This document shows positions 1 through 5,068 of a stretch of DNA of 6,342 nt, one piece after another. The notes under the pieces are model-generated. The model was given only the letters and a program-made list of their open reading frames with translations, was not told the DNA's origin and did no database searches. This DNA comes from CAXSDR01 sp964236445 (GTDB lineage Bacteria; Actinomycetota; Actinomycetes; Motilibacterales; Motilibacteraceae): NCBI GenBank assembly GCA_964236445.1, contig CAXSDR010000142.1:1-6342 (forward strand), given 5' to 3'. A program made the translations under genes and the position numbers. Each line of letters begins with the position of its first letter. The first letter of the stretch is position 1.

Positions 1-81
1 AAGCTGAAGAAGGTCCACGGTCCTGAGCGCACCGTGCAAACCGTCAAAGAGATTCCCGACGCGCTCAAGACCAACAGCTGA
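1..81 (+). CDS. C-terminal tail of an upstream protein, possibly a holin-X-like membrane protein (partial)
   Basis: An open frame enters from the left edge and ends at a TGA at 79-81. It encodes 26 residues, beginning KLKKVHGPERT and ending DALKTNS. The tail is charged, soluble and lysine-rich, with no membrane segment in view. The stop is 15 bp before the next start, and the Shine-Dalgarno-like AGAGG (81-85) of the next gene overlaps it, so the two are very likely co-transcribed. In many actinobacteria the gene before a DUF3618 gene encodes a small membrane protein of the actinobacterial holin-X (phage holin superfamily III) type whose C-terminus is a similar charged tail. The identity is inferred from this context and from resemblance of the tail. 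The fragment is too short to prove it. Confidence 0.5.
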   Translation, partial: KLKKVHGPERTVQTVKEIPDALKTNS

Positions 82-96
82 GAGGCGCAGACTTCC

Positions 97-789
97 ATGA
101 GCACCGACCCGGATCAGATCAAGGCTGACATCGAGCGCACTCGCGCCGAACTCAGCAACAACGTCGACGCACTGACGGACAAGGTCACACCGAGCCGCAT
201 CGTGGAGCGACGTGTGGACAGCGTCAAAGGCGCCGTCACCGGAGTGAAGGAGCGCGTCATGGGCACGGCTCACCACGCCAGCGACGGCTCCAGCTCGGCG
301 ACCTCGGCGGCCGGCGACAAGTTGTCGGCGGCGGGGGACAAAGCGCAGTCGCTGGCCTCGAGCACCAGCGGCGCCGTCCAGTCGGCCCCGAGTGTTATCA
401 AGTCCAAGGCTCAGGGCAACCCTCTCGCCGCGGGCCTGATCGCCTTCGGCGTGGGCTGGCTGGCGTCGTCGCTGCTGCCGGCGACCGAGAAGGAGACGCA
501 GCTCGCCGGTGCCGCGAAGGACAAGGCGATGGAGCACAAGGATGCGCTCACGGCTCCGCTCGCGGACGCGGCGCACCAGGCGCAGGATGCCTTGCGCGAG
601 CCGGCGCAACAGGCCGTGGACTCCGTGAAGTCCTCAGCGCAGGACGCGGTCGCCACCGTCAAGGAGCAGGGACAGTCGTCGGCACACGACGTCGCGGGTC
701 AGGCCGCGGACGCCAAGGCCACTGTGCAGGAGACTTCCTCGGGTTCCTCGAGCGAGTCGACCGGCTGGGCTGGGAACTACCAGAGCTAG
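97..789 (+). CDS. DUF3618 domain membrane protein with LEA-like C-terminal repeats
   Basis: A 230-residue protein of unknown function. Residues about 5-50 match the DUF3618 pattern, with IKADIERTRAELSNNVDAL followed by the K-x-x-P segment. A low-complexity Ala/Ser/Gly linker follows (about 55-105). A single hydrophobic segment at about 108-128 (NPLAAGLIAFGVGWLASSLL) is probably a membrane anchor. The rest, about 130-215, is Ala/Gln/Lys/Asp-rich, predicted amphipathic helix, and can be laid out in 11-residue units from residue 161. There is no signal peptide, so the N-terminal domain is probably cytoplasmic. The ATG at 97 is chosen because AGAGG lies at 81-85 and the DUF3618 domain begins at once. 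The gene follows the partial gene by 15 bp and ends before a strong hairpin. Proteins of this family are often found with holin-X-like proteins and are thought to be envelope- or stress-associated, but no biochemical function can be assigned from sequence. Confidence 0.82.
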   Translation: MSTDPDQIKADIERTRAELSNNVDALTDKVTPSRIVERRVDSVKGAVTGVKERVMGTAHHASDGSSSATSAAGDKLSAAGDKAQSLASSTSGAVQSAPSVIKSKAQGNPLAAGLIAFGVGWLASSLLPATEKETQLAGAAKDKAMEHKDALTAPLADAAHQAQDALREPAQQAVDSVKSSAQDAVATVKEQGQSSAHDVAGQAADAKATVQETSSGSSSESTGWAGNYQS

Positions 790-808
790 CGAAGCGCGTT
801 CCACAAGT

Positions 809-846
809 CGAAGGCCGGGTCCTCACGGATCCGGCCTTCGCTTTTG
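809..846 (+). terminator. Rho-independent-like terminator between convergent genes
   Basis: A 14-bp stem pairs 809-822 with 827-840 around a TCAC loop (823-826). All pairs are complementary, with one G-U. On the + strand it is followed by CTTTTG, a short T-tract, and it lies 19 nt after the DUF3618 stop, so it is a good intrinsic terminator for that gene. Read on the - strand the same stem lies 33 nt past the purB stop, but the following bases (ACTTGTGG) are less T-rich, so termination there would be weaker. Its position between two converging genes suggests use in both directions. Confidence 0.78.
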
Positions 847-873
847 TCCGAGCCGTCGCGCTGCCCGTCGGGT

Positions 874-2349
874 TCAGAGGATGGGCTCAGGCACGTACGC
901 CGCCGCCTGCGGGTGACGGGCGACGACCGCCTCGACGCGTGCCACCACGGCTTGCACCTGTGGGCTCGCCGCCCCGGTGAACGACAGGGGCTCAGCAACC
1001 AGTGCGTCGAGATCGGACTGCGAGAGGCCGAGCCGCTCGTCCCCCGCGAAGCGCGCGAGAAGGTCATTGCGATCGAGGCCGGTCTCGCGCATGCCGAGCG
1101 CCACGGCCACCGCATGCTGCTTCACCGCCGCATGCGCTGCCTCGCGGCCCATACCGTGCTTGACGGCTGCGACGAGCACCTTCGTGGTGGCGAGGAAGGG
1201 CAGGTAGCGGTCGAGTTCGCGCGAGACGACCGCCGGGTAGGCGCCGAACTCCTCCAGCACGGTGAGGATGGTCTGGAAGAGTCCGTCGGCGGCGAAGAAC
1301 GCGTCGGGCAGTGCCACCCGGCGTACGACCGAGTCGGACACGTCACCCTCGTTCCACTGGCCACCGGCCAGCTCACCCACCATCGCCGCGTAGCCGCGCA
1401 GGATGACGGCAAGGCCGTTGACGCGCTCGCACGACCGGGTGTTCATCTTGTGGGGCATGGCGCTCGAACCGACCTGGCCGGCCTGGAAGCCCTCCGTCAC
1501 CAACTCCTGGCCGGCCATCAAGCGGATCGTCGTCGCCAGGCTGGACGGCGCCGCAGCGGCGTGCACGAGCGCAGACAGCGCGTCGAAGTCCAGTGATCGC
1601 GGATAGACCTGTCCAACGCTGGTCAAGGTGCGCGTGAAACCGAGGTGCACGGCGACGCGATGCTCGAGCTGGGCAAGCAGGGTGGCGTCGCCCTCGAGCA
1701 GGTCGAGCATGTCCTGCGACGTGCCCATCGGGCCCTTGATGCCGCGCAGCGGATAGCGCGCCAGGAGCTCCTCGAGGCGTTCGTAGGCAACGAGCAGCTC
1801 ATCGGCCGCGCTCGCGAACCGCTTGCCGAGCGTCGTCGCCTGGGCGGGGACATTGTGTGAACGGCCGGTGATGACGAGGAGCTCGTGCTGGGTCGCCAGG
1901 TTCGCCAGCCGTGACAGTGTCGCGACGACGCGGTCGCGGACCAGCTGCAGCGACTCGCGCACCTGCAGCTGCTCGACGTTCTCGGTGAGGTCGCGCGACG
2001 TCATGCCCTTGTGGATGTGCTCGTGCCCGGCAAGGGCGTTGAACTCCTCGATCCTTGCCTTCACGTCGTGACGCGTGACGCGCTCGCGTGCGCTGATGCT
2101 GGCGAGGTCGACGACGCCCACGACCCGCTCGTAGTCCTCGATCACGCCCTCGGGGACGGCTATGCCGAGGTCGCGCTGTGCCCGCAGCACGGCAATCCAC
2201 AGCCTGCGTTCGAGCACGACCTTGGCATCGGGCGCCCACAGCGCGACGAGCGGCGCGGAGGCGTAGCGGCTGGCAAGGACATTGGGGACGATCGGAGCGG
2301 TGAGATCGCTGGGTCCGGTGGCGTCGGTGTTGGGTGGCGCGGGGGTCAT
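874..2349 (-). CDS. purB: Adenylosuccinate lyase
   Basis: A 491-residue enzyme of the fumarase/aspartase superfamily. It cleaves SAICAR to AICAR plus fumarate in the IMP pathway, and adenylosuccinate to AMP plus fumarate in the AMP branch; the active form is a cytoplasmic homotetramer. The superfamily signature GSSAMPHKMN is at 294-303 and contains the flexible-loop serine. Conserved histidine segments are RHDVKARIEEFN (His94), HKGMTSRD (His113) and TGRSHNVPAQ (His165). The whole chain resembles actinobacterial PurB, including the GQVYPRSLD and QWNEGDV blocks. The frame stays open upstream to an ATG at 2446-2448, but that leader is Arg/Pro-rich and unlike PurB. The ATG at 2347-2349 is preferred; only a weak GGA lies about 7 nt before it. 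This leaves about 18 extra residues before the conserved IVPNVLASRYAS. It is the last gene of the purine block and is separated from the Rrf2 gene by a palindrome-rich 234-bp gap. Confidence 0.97.
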   Translation of the reverse strand: MTPAPPNTDATGPSDLTAPIVPNVLASRYASAPLVALWAPDAKVVLERRLWIAVLRAQRDLGIAVPEGVIEDYERVVGVVDLASISARERVTRHDVKARIEEFNALAGHEHIHKGMTSRDLTENVEQLQVRESLQLVRDRVVATLSRLANLATQHELLVITGRSHNVPAQATTLGKRFASAADELLVAYERLEELLARYPLRGIKGPMGTSQDMLDLLEGDATLLAQLEHRVAVHLGFTRTLTSVGQVYPRSLDFDALSALVHAAAAPSSLATTIRLMAGQELVTEGFQAGQVGSSAMPHKMNTRSCERVNGLAVILRGYAAMVGELAGGQWNEGDVSDSVVRRVALPDAFFAADGLFQTILTVLEEFGAYPAVVSRELDRYLPFLATTKVLVAAVKHGMGREAAHAAVKQHAVAVALGMRETGLDRNDLLARFAGDERLGLSQSDLDALVAEPLSFTGAASPQVQAVVARVEAVVARHPQAAAYVPEPIL

Positions 2350-2408
2350 GGGTTCATCCAAGGGCACGAGCGCCCGATTGGGGAAACGGCGAGGCCTCCC
2401 CCGCCGCT

Positions 2409-2433
2409 GACGTACGGCGGCGCGAGACGTACG
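2409..2433. repeat. Pair of GACGTACG direct repeats upstream of purB
   Basis: GACGTACG occurs at 2409-2416 and again at 2426-2433, 17 bp apart start to start, 60-85 bp upstream of the purB ATG. Each copy contains the palindrome CGTACG. The first copy also sits within a CCGCCG/CGGCGG inverted repeat (2401-2406 with 2415-2420). A spacing of roughly one and a half helical turns in an intergenic region could fit a protein-binding site, but short GC-rich words recur by chance in this DNA. No regulator is known to me for this motif. Confidence 0.3.
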
Positions 2434-2483
2434 CCCGCGTTCCGGCACGCAGCCCGGCCTTGTGGCAGCTCGACGCCGCCGCC

Positions 2484-2524
2484 CACCGAACTTGGCAGAA
2501 GGGCACCTTCCGCCAAGTTTGGTG
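2484..2524. repeat. Long inverted repeat IR1 (41 bp hairpin)
   Basis: CACCGAACTTGGC (2484-2496) pairs with GCCAAGTTTGGTG (2512-2524), 13 pairs including one G-T. After one A/C mismatch (2497/2511), GAAGG (2498-2502) pairs with CCTTC (2506-2510) around a 3-nt GCA loop. A single C-to-T change at 2511 would make the inner part perfect, which looks like drift from an ancestral palindrome. No T-tract follows on either strand, so it is not a standard terminator. The left arm shares the exact 12-mer TTGGCAGAAGGG with IR3. Possible roles are a dispersed palindromic element, an RNA hairpin in the purB leader, or a protein-binding site. Confidence 0.65.
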
Positions 2525-2527
2525 CTG

Positions 2528-2544
2528 CACAGGGGACCCCTGTG
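2528..2544. promoter_or_regulatory. Perfect 17-bp palindrome IR2, candidate operator
   Basis: CACAGGGG-A-CCCCTGTG is an 8-1-8 perfect inverted repeat between IR1 and IR3, in the gap after the Rrf2 gene and before purB. An odd-centred, perfect, short dyad is the usual form of a binding site for a dimeric regulator. The single-base centre is unsuitable for a tight RNA hairpin unless the inner pairs open. The neighbouring Rrf2 protein is an obvious candidate ligand, but this is inferred from proximity only. Confidence 0.4.
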
Positions 2545-2553
2545 ACGGACCTA

Positions 2554-2578
2554 TTGGCAGAAGGGGCCCCTCTGCCAA
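2554..2578. repeat. Inverted repeat IR3, related to IR1
   Basis: TTGGCAG (2554-2560) pairs with CTGCCAA (2572-2578). After a bulged A2561, AGGGG (2562-2566) faces CCCCT (2567-2571); the innermost bases must form the loop. It begins 5 bp after the Rrf2 stop codon on the - strand. In that direction it is followed by TAGGTCC rather than a T-run, so it is at best a non-canonical terminator or a hairpin protecting the 3' end of the upstream transcript. It shares the 12-mer TTGGCAGAAGGG with IR1, 62 bp away. Confidence 0.6.
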
Positions 2579-2583
2579 ACGAG

Positions 2584-3042
2584 TCAGCGCGTCTTCCATG
2601 CCTCGGCATCGGCGGCGAGCTTCTCGACGCGCGCGGGCAGGGTCCCCGAGGCGATGTGCGCGACGGTGACATTCTCGAGCACGTCACGCAGGTTGTGGCG
2701 TACGGCGATCCACACCCGCTGCAGGGGTGCGGCCGACCCGGCATAGACGATGTCCTCGGGACGCTGGCCGCGTACGGTCGCCATGGGGCCGTCGACGGCG
2801 CGGATGACGTCGGCCACGAAGATGTCCTTGGCGGGGCGGTTGAGCCAGTAGCCGCCGTCCGGCCCACGCTGGCTGCGGACGAGCCCAGCGTGGCGAAGGT
2901 CGTTGAGAATCGACTCGAGGAACTTCTGCGGGATGCCCTGGCCGGTCGCGATGATCTCGCTCTTCACCGGGCCGGTGCCCCCGGCCGCAGCCAGTGCCAC
3001 GACAGCGCGCACCGCATAGTCGGACCTCGCGGAGATATGCAT
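2584..3042 (-). CDS. Rrf2-family transcriptional regulator without cysteines
   Basis: A 152-residue protein, the usual size for Rrf2 regulators, which act as dimers on DNA. The N-terminus MHISARSDYAVRAVVALA is typical of the family. A winged helix-turn-helix follows: helices at about 25-51, with the characteristic IPQKFLESILNDLRHAGLV (37-55), then the wing RSQRGPDGGYWL (56-67). Residues 76-86 (VADVIRAVDGP) are also family-typical. There is no cysteine in the whole protein, so it cannot ligate an Fe-S cluster through cysteines as IscR and NsrR do; any effector must be sensed differently. The ATG at 3040-3042 starts the family consensus; the longer open frame to 3177 overlaps purD and its translation is not family-like. 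It lies 22 bp after purD, probably translated from the same mRNA, though a TAGGCT box 7 nt upstream could be its own promoter. Its target genes are unknown. Confidence 0.93.
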   Translation of the reverse strand: MHISARSDYAVRAVVALAAAGGTGPVKSEIIATGQGIPQKFLESILNDLRHAGLVRSQRGPDGGYWLNRPAKDIFVADVIRAVDGPMATVRGQRPEDIVYAGSAAPLQRVWIAVRHNLRDVLENVTVAHIASGTLPARVEKLAADAEAWKTR

Positions 3043-3049
3043 CGCCCGC

Positions 3050-3055
3050 AGCCTA
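3050..3055 (-). promoter_or_regulatory. Possible leaderless -10 box (TAGGCT) for the Rrf2 gene
   Basis: TAGGCT fits the actinobacterial -10 pattern TANNNT and lies exactly 7 nt before the ATG, the spacing expected if transcription starts at the A of the start codon. The -35 position (CCGACC with a 17-bp spacer) is a weak match. The AGG inside the same box could instead serve as a poor Shine-Dalgarno sequence 9 nt before the ATG. The sequence does not decide between the two. Confidence 0.28.
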
Positions 3056-3064
3056 AGCGCTGGC

Positions 3065-4333
3065 TCAGGCCAGGTCGGGGAGGTGGACGCTTCCCTGCGC
3101 TGCCGCCAGCGCGATGTCGGTGCGGTGCTGCCCGCCGCCAAGGCTGATCGCGGCGATGCCGGCGTAGGCAGCCTCACGCGCGGCAGCGAGGTCGTCGCCC
3201 GTGGCTGTCACGCACAGCACCCGGCCTCCCGAGGCCACCACGTCGCCAGCGGCATCGACATCGGTGCCGGCGTGGAGCACATAGGCGGGCTCCGCGACCT
3301 CGTCCAGCCCGTCGATGCGCCCGCCGGTCTCGGGTGTGCCGGGATAGTTCGGCGCGGCGAGCACGACGGTCACCGCGGCTCCGCCGGCCCAGGTGAGGGG
3401 CGCCGAGTGAGCCAGTCGGCCGGTGGCCGCATCGAGGAGCAAGGCGGCCAGCGGCGTACGCAGCAGGGCGAGGACCGCCTGGGTCTCGGGGTCGCCGAAG
3501 CGGGCGTTGAACTCGATCACCCGCAGCCCGCGGCTCGTGAGAGCGAGGCCGGCATAGAGCACGCCGACAAACGGCGTTCCGCGGCGCCGCAGCTCGTCGA
3601 TTGTCGGCTGGACGACGCGCGTGACGATGTCCTGGACGAGGCCCGCGGGAGCCCACGGCAGCGGGGTGTAGGCCCCCATGCCGCCGGTGTTAGGGCCCTC
3701 GTCGTGGTCGAAGATGCGCTTGAAGTCCTGCGCCGGCAGCAGCGGCACGACCGTGGTGCCGTCGGTCAGGGCGAAGAGCGAGACCTCGGGTCCGTCGAGG
3801 TATTCCTCGATCACGACCCGACCGGTGCACGAGCGCGCATGACTGAGCGCCTCGTCACGGTCGCTCGTCACGACGACTCCCTTGCCCGCGGCCAACCCAT
3901 CGTCCTTGACGACGTAGGGCGGACCGAAAGCATCAAGGGCGGTGAGGATCTCGGCGTCGGTCTCGCAGACGTGCGCCATGGCGGTAGGAACGCCGGCCGC
4001 GGCCATGACGTCTTTGGCGAAGGACTTGGATCCCTCGATGCGCGCCGCGCTCGCGTCTGGACCTAAGCACGCGATGCCTGCCGCGCGTACGGCGTCGGCG
4101 GCGCCCGCGACGAGGGGGCCTTCGGGTCCGATGACGACGAGGTCCACCGAAAGCGCGGCTGCCAGCGCGGCCACGTCGGCCGGCCGGCTGACGTCGAGCG
4201 GGTGGCGCTCGGCGAGCTCCGCCGTGCCGGCATTTCCGGGCGCGCAGATCAGCCGCGTCACGACGGAGTCGCGGGCGAGGGAGCGGACGAGCGCGTGCTC
4301 GCGCGCTCCGGACCCGATGACGAGGACATCCAT
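3065..4333 (-). CDS. purD: Phosphoribosylamine-glycine ligase (GAR synthetase)
   Basis: A 422-residue ATP-grasp enzyme, close to the 429 residues of the E. coli protein. It joins 5-phosphoribosylamine and glycine, using ATP, to give glycinamide ribonucleotide, the second step of de novo purine synthesis, in the cytoplasm. In order: the N-terminal substrate-binding motif VLVIGSGAREHAL (3-15) and the GPEGPLVAG loop (69-77). The ATP-grasp region has KDDGLAAGKGV (143-153) and the EEYLDGPEVSLFALTDG segment (176-192). Next come the DEGPNTGGMGAYTP loop (211-224) and the family signature RFGDPETQAV (278-287). The C-terminal domain ends in QHRTDIALAA and HLPDLA. The ATG at 4331-4333 begins directly with the conserved MDVLVIGSG. 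It lies 37 bp after the HAD gene and 22 bp before the Rrf2 gene. No key residue appears to be missing. Confidence 0.98.
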   Translation of the reverse strand: MDVLVIGSGAREHALVRSLARDSVVTRLICAPGNAGTAELAERHPLDVSRPADVAALAAALSVDLVVIGPEGPLVAGAADAVRAAGIACLGPDASAARIEGSKSFAKDVMAAAGVPTAMAHVCETDAEILTALDAFGPPYVVKDDGLAAGKGVVVTSDRDEALSHARSCTGRVVIEEYLDGPEVSLFALTDGTTVVPLLPAQDFKRIFDHDEGPNTGGMGAYTPLPWAPAGLVQDIVTRVVQPTIDELRRRGTPFVGVLYAGLALTSRGLRVIEFNARFGDPETQAVLALLRTPLAALLLDAATGRLAHSAPLTWAGGAAVTVVLAAPNYPGTPETGGRIDGLDEVAEPAYVLHAGTDVDAAGDVVASGGRVLCVTATGDDLAAAREAAYAGIAAISLGGGQHRTDIALAAAQGSVHLPDLA

Positions 4334-4343
4334 GGCAGCCGCG

Positions 4344-4349
4344 ACCCTA
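4344..4349 (-). promoter_or_regulatory. Possible -10 box (TAGGGT) or weak ribosome site before purD
   Basis: TAGGGT fits TANNNT and lies 10 nt before the purD ATG, which would give an mRNA with a leader of only a few bases. No convincing -35 is visible, and the position overlaps the short HAD-purD spacer. AGGG in the same box may instead be a poorly spaced Shine-Dalgarno sequence (11 nt). Low confidence. Confidence 0.2.
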
Positions 4350-4370
4350 GCGTGCGGAGCGCCGGGTGGC

Positions 4371-5039
4371 TCAGCGCGGCCGGGTGAGGAGCCCCGTGCC
4401 GATGCTCGCCCGCAGCGCCACGAGGGAGTCGAAGACGTCGGCCGCCCCTGCCTCGAGCAGCTCGTCGGCGGAGAAGCCGCCGGTGCGCAAGGTGAGTGTC
4501 GGCACGTCGATGCGCTTGGCCGCCTCGACGTCCCACACGCTGTCGCCGACCATGACGGGGTTGGCGCCCGCAGTCTTGGCCAGCGCGGCTTTCAGGAGAT
4601 CCGGTTCGGGCTTCGTCTGCTCGACGTCGTCAGCGGTGGTCCATCCCTCGGCCAGCTCGCGGGCGTCGAGCAGGTCGAGCGAGTGTTCGACGTGCTCGGG
4701 CTTGCCGGAGCTGGCCAGCACGACGTTGAAGCCGGCCTCGTTGACGGCCACGAGAAGGTCGCGGGCACCGGGCAGCGGGGCGACCTCGGCGAGCATGGGC
4801 TCGAACTCCTCACCCCACGCCTCTCGTAGCGCCTCACCGTGCTCGGCCTCGACTGCGTCGCTCGACACGTGCGCAACGAACTGGTCCCCGCCCATGCCGA
4901 TGCCGCGGTGCAGCTGCCACAGCGGGATGACGATGTCGAAGCGGCGGAAGGCGCGGTACCACGCCAGGGCGTGCTGGTAGTTGCTGTCGATGAGGGTGCC
5001 GTCGACATCGAGGACGATGGTGTCGCGAGGTGCGGTCAT
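4371..5039 (-). CDS. HAD-superfamily hydrolase (phosphoglycolate phosphatase-like)
   Basis: A 222-residue cytoplasmic phosphatase-like protein with all four HAD motifs. Motif I is LDVDGTLIDS, with nucleophile Asp11 and acid/base Asp13. Motif II is the serine pair in VLASSGK (110-111). Motif III is Lys143 in TKPEPD. Motif IV is VGDSVWD, with Asp166 and Asp170. A helical C1-type cap occupies about residues 18-88 and includes the LHRGIGMGGDQF segment. Such proteins hydrolyse small phosphorylated metabolites using Mg2+. The substrate cannot be read from sequence, and the gph/beta-phosphoglucomutase-like subgroup is broad. The ATG at 5037-5039 sits right before motif I, with a weak GGTAGG upstream. 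The gene lies 29 bp after purA and 37 bp before purD, so co-expression with purine enzymes is likely. A role on a nucleotide or pathway intermediate is possible but unproven. Confidence 0.9.
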   Translation of the reverse strand: MTAPRDTIVLDVDGTLIDSNYQHALAWYRAFRRFDIVIPLWQLHRGIGMGGDQFVAHVSSDAVEAEHGEALREAWGEEFEPMLAEVAPLPGARDLLVAVNEAGFNVVLASSGKPEHVEHSLDLLDARELAEGWTTADDVEQTKPEPDLLKAALAKTAGANPVMVGDSVWDVEAAKRIDVPTLTLRTGGFSADELLEAGAADVFDSLVALRASIGTGLLTRPR

Positions 5040-5068
5040 GCGGTGCGGCCTACCCGACCGGTCCCACC

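Noticed and set aside
844..1596. Long + strand open frame opposite purB
   Set aside because: It is the antisense shadow of a clearly conserved purB. The translation is Arg/His/Gly-rich with no recognisable domain, as expected in GC-rich DNA.
2484..2578. CRISPR array or insertion-sequence ends
   Set aside because: There are only two related palindromes of unequal length, with no regular spacers, no transposase and no clear target-site duplication.
2350..2583. A purine riboswitch or other known riboswitch ahead of purB
   Set aside because: The hairpins are independent simple palindromes. I see no purine-riboswitch three-way junction with conserved loop sequences, and no terminator T-tract.
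2346..2867. - strand open frames crossing the Rrf2-purB gap
   Set aside because: They start inside the Rrf2 gene in another frame, and their sequence across the gap is just translation of the palindromes. They have no ribosome site and no family resemblance.
2011..4829. Long + strand open frames opposite purB, the Rrf2 gene, purD and the HAD gene (378, 327 and 295 residues)
   Set aside because: They overlap well-supported - strand genes, have biased composition and match no family I recognise.
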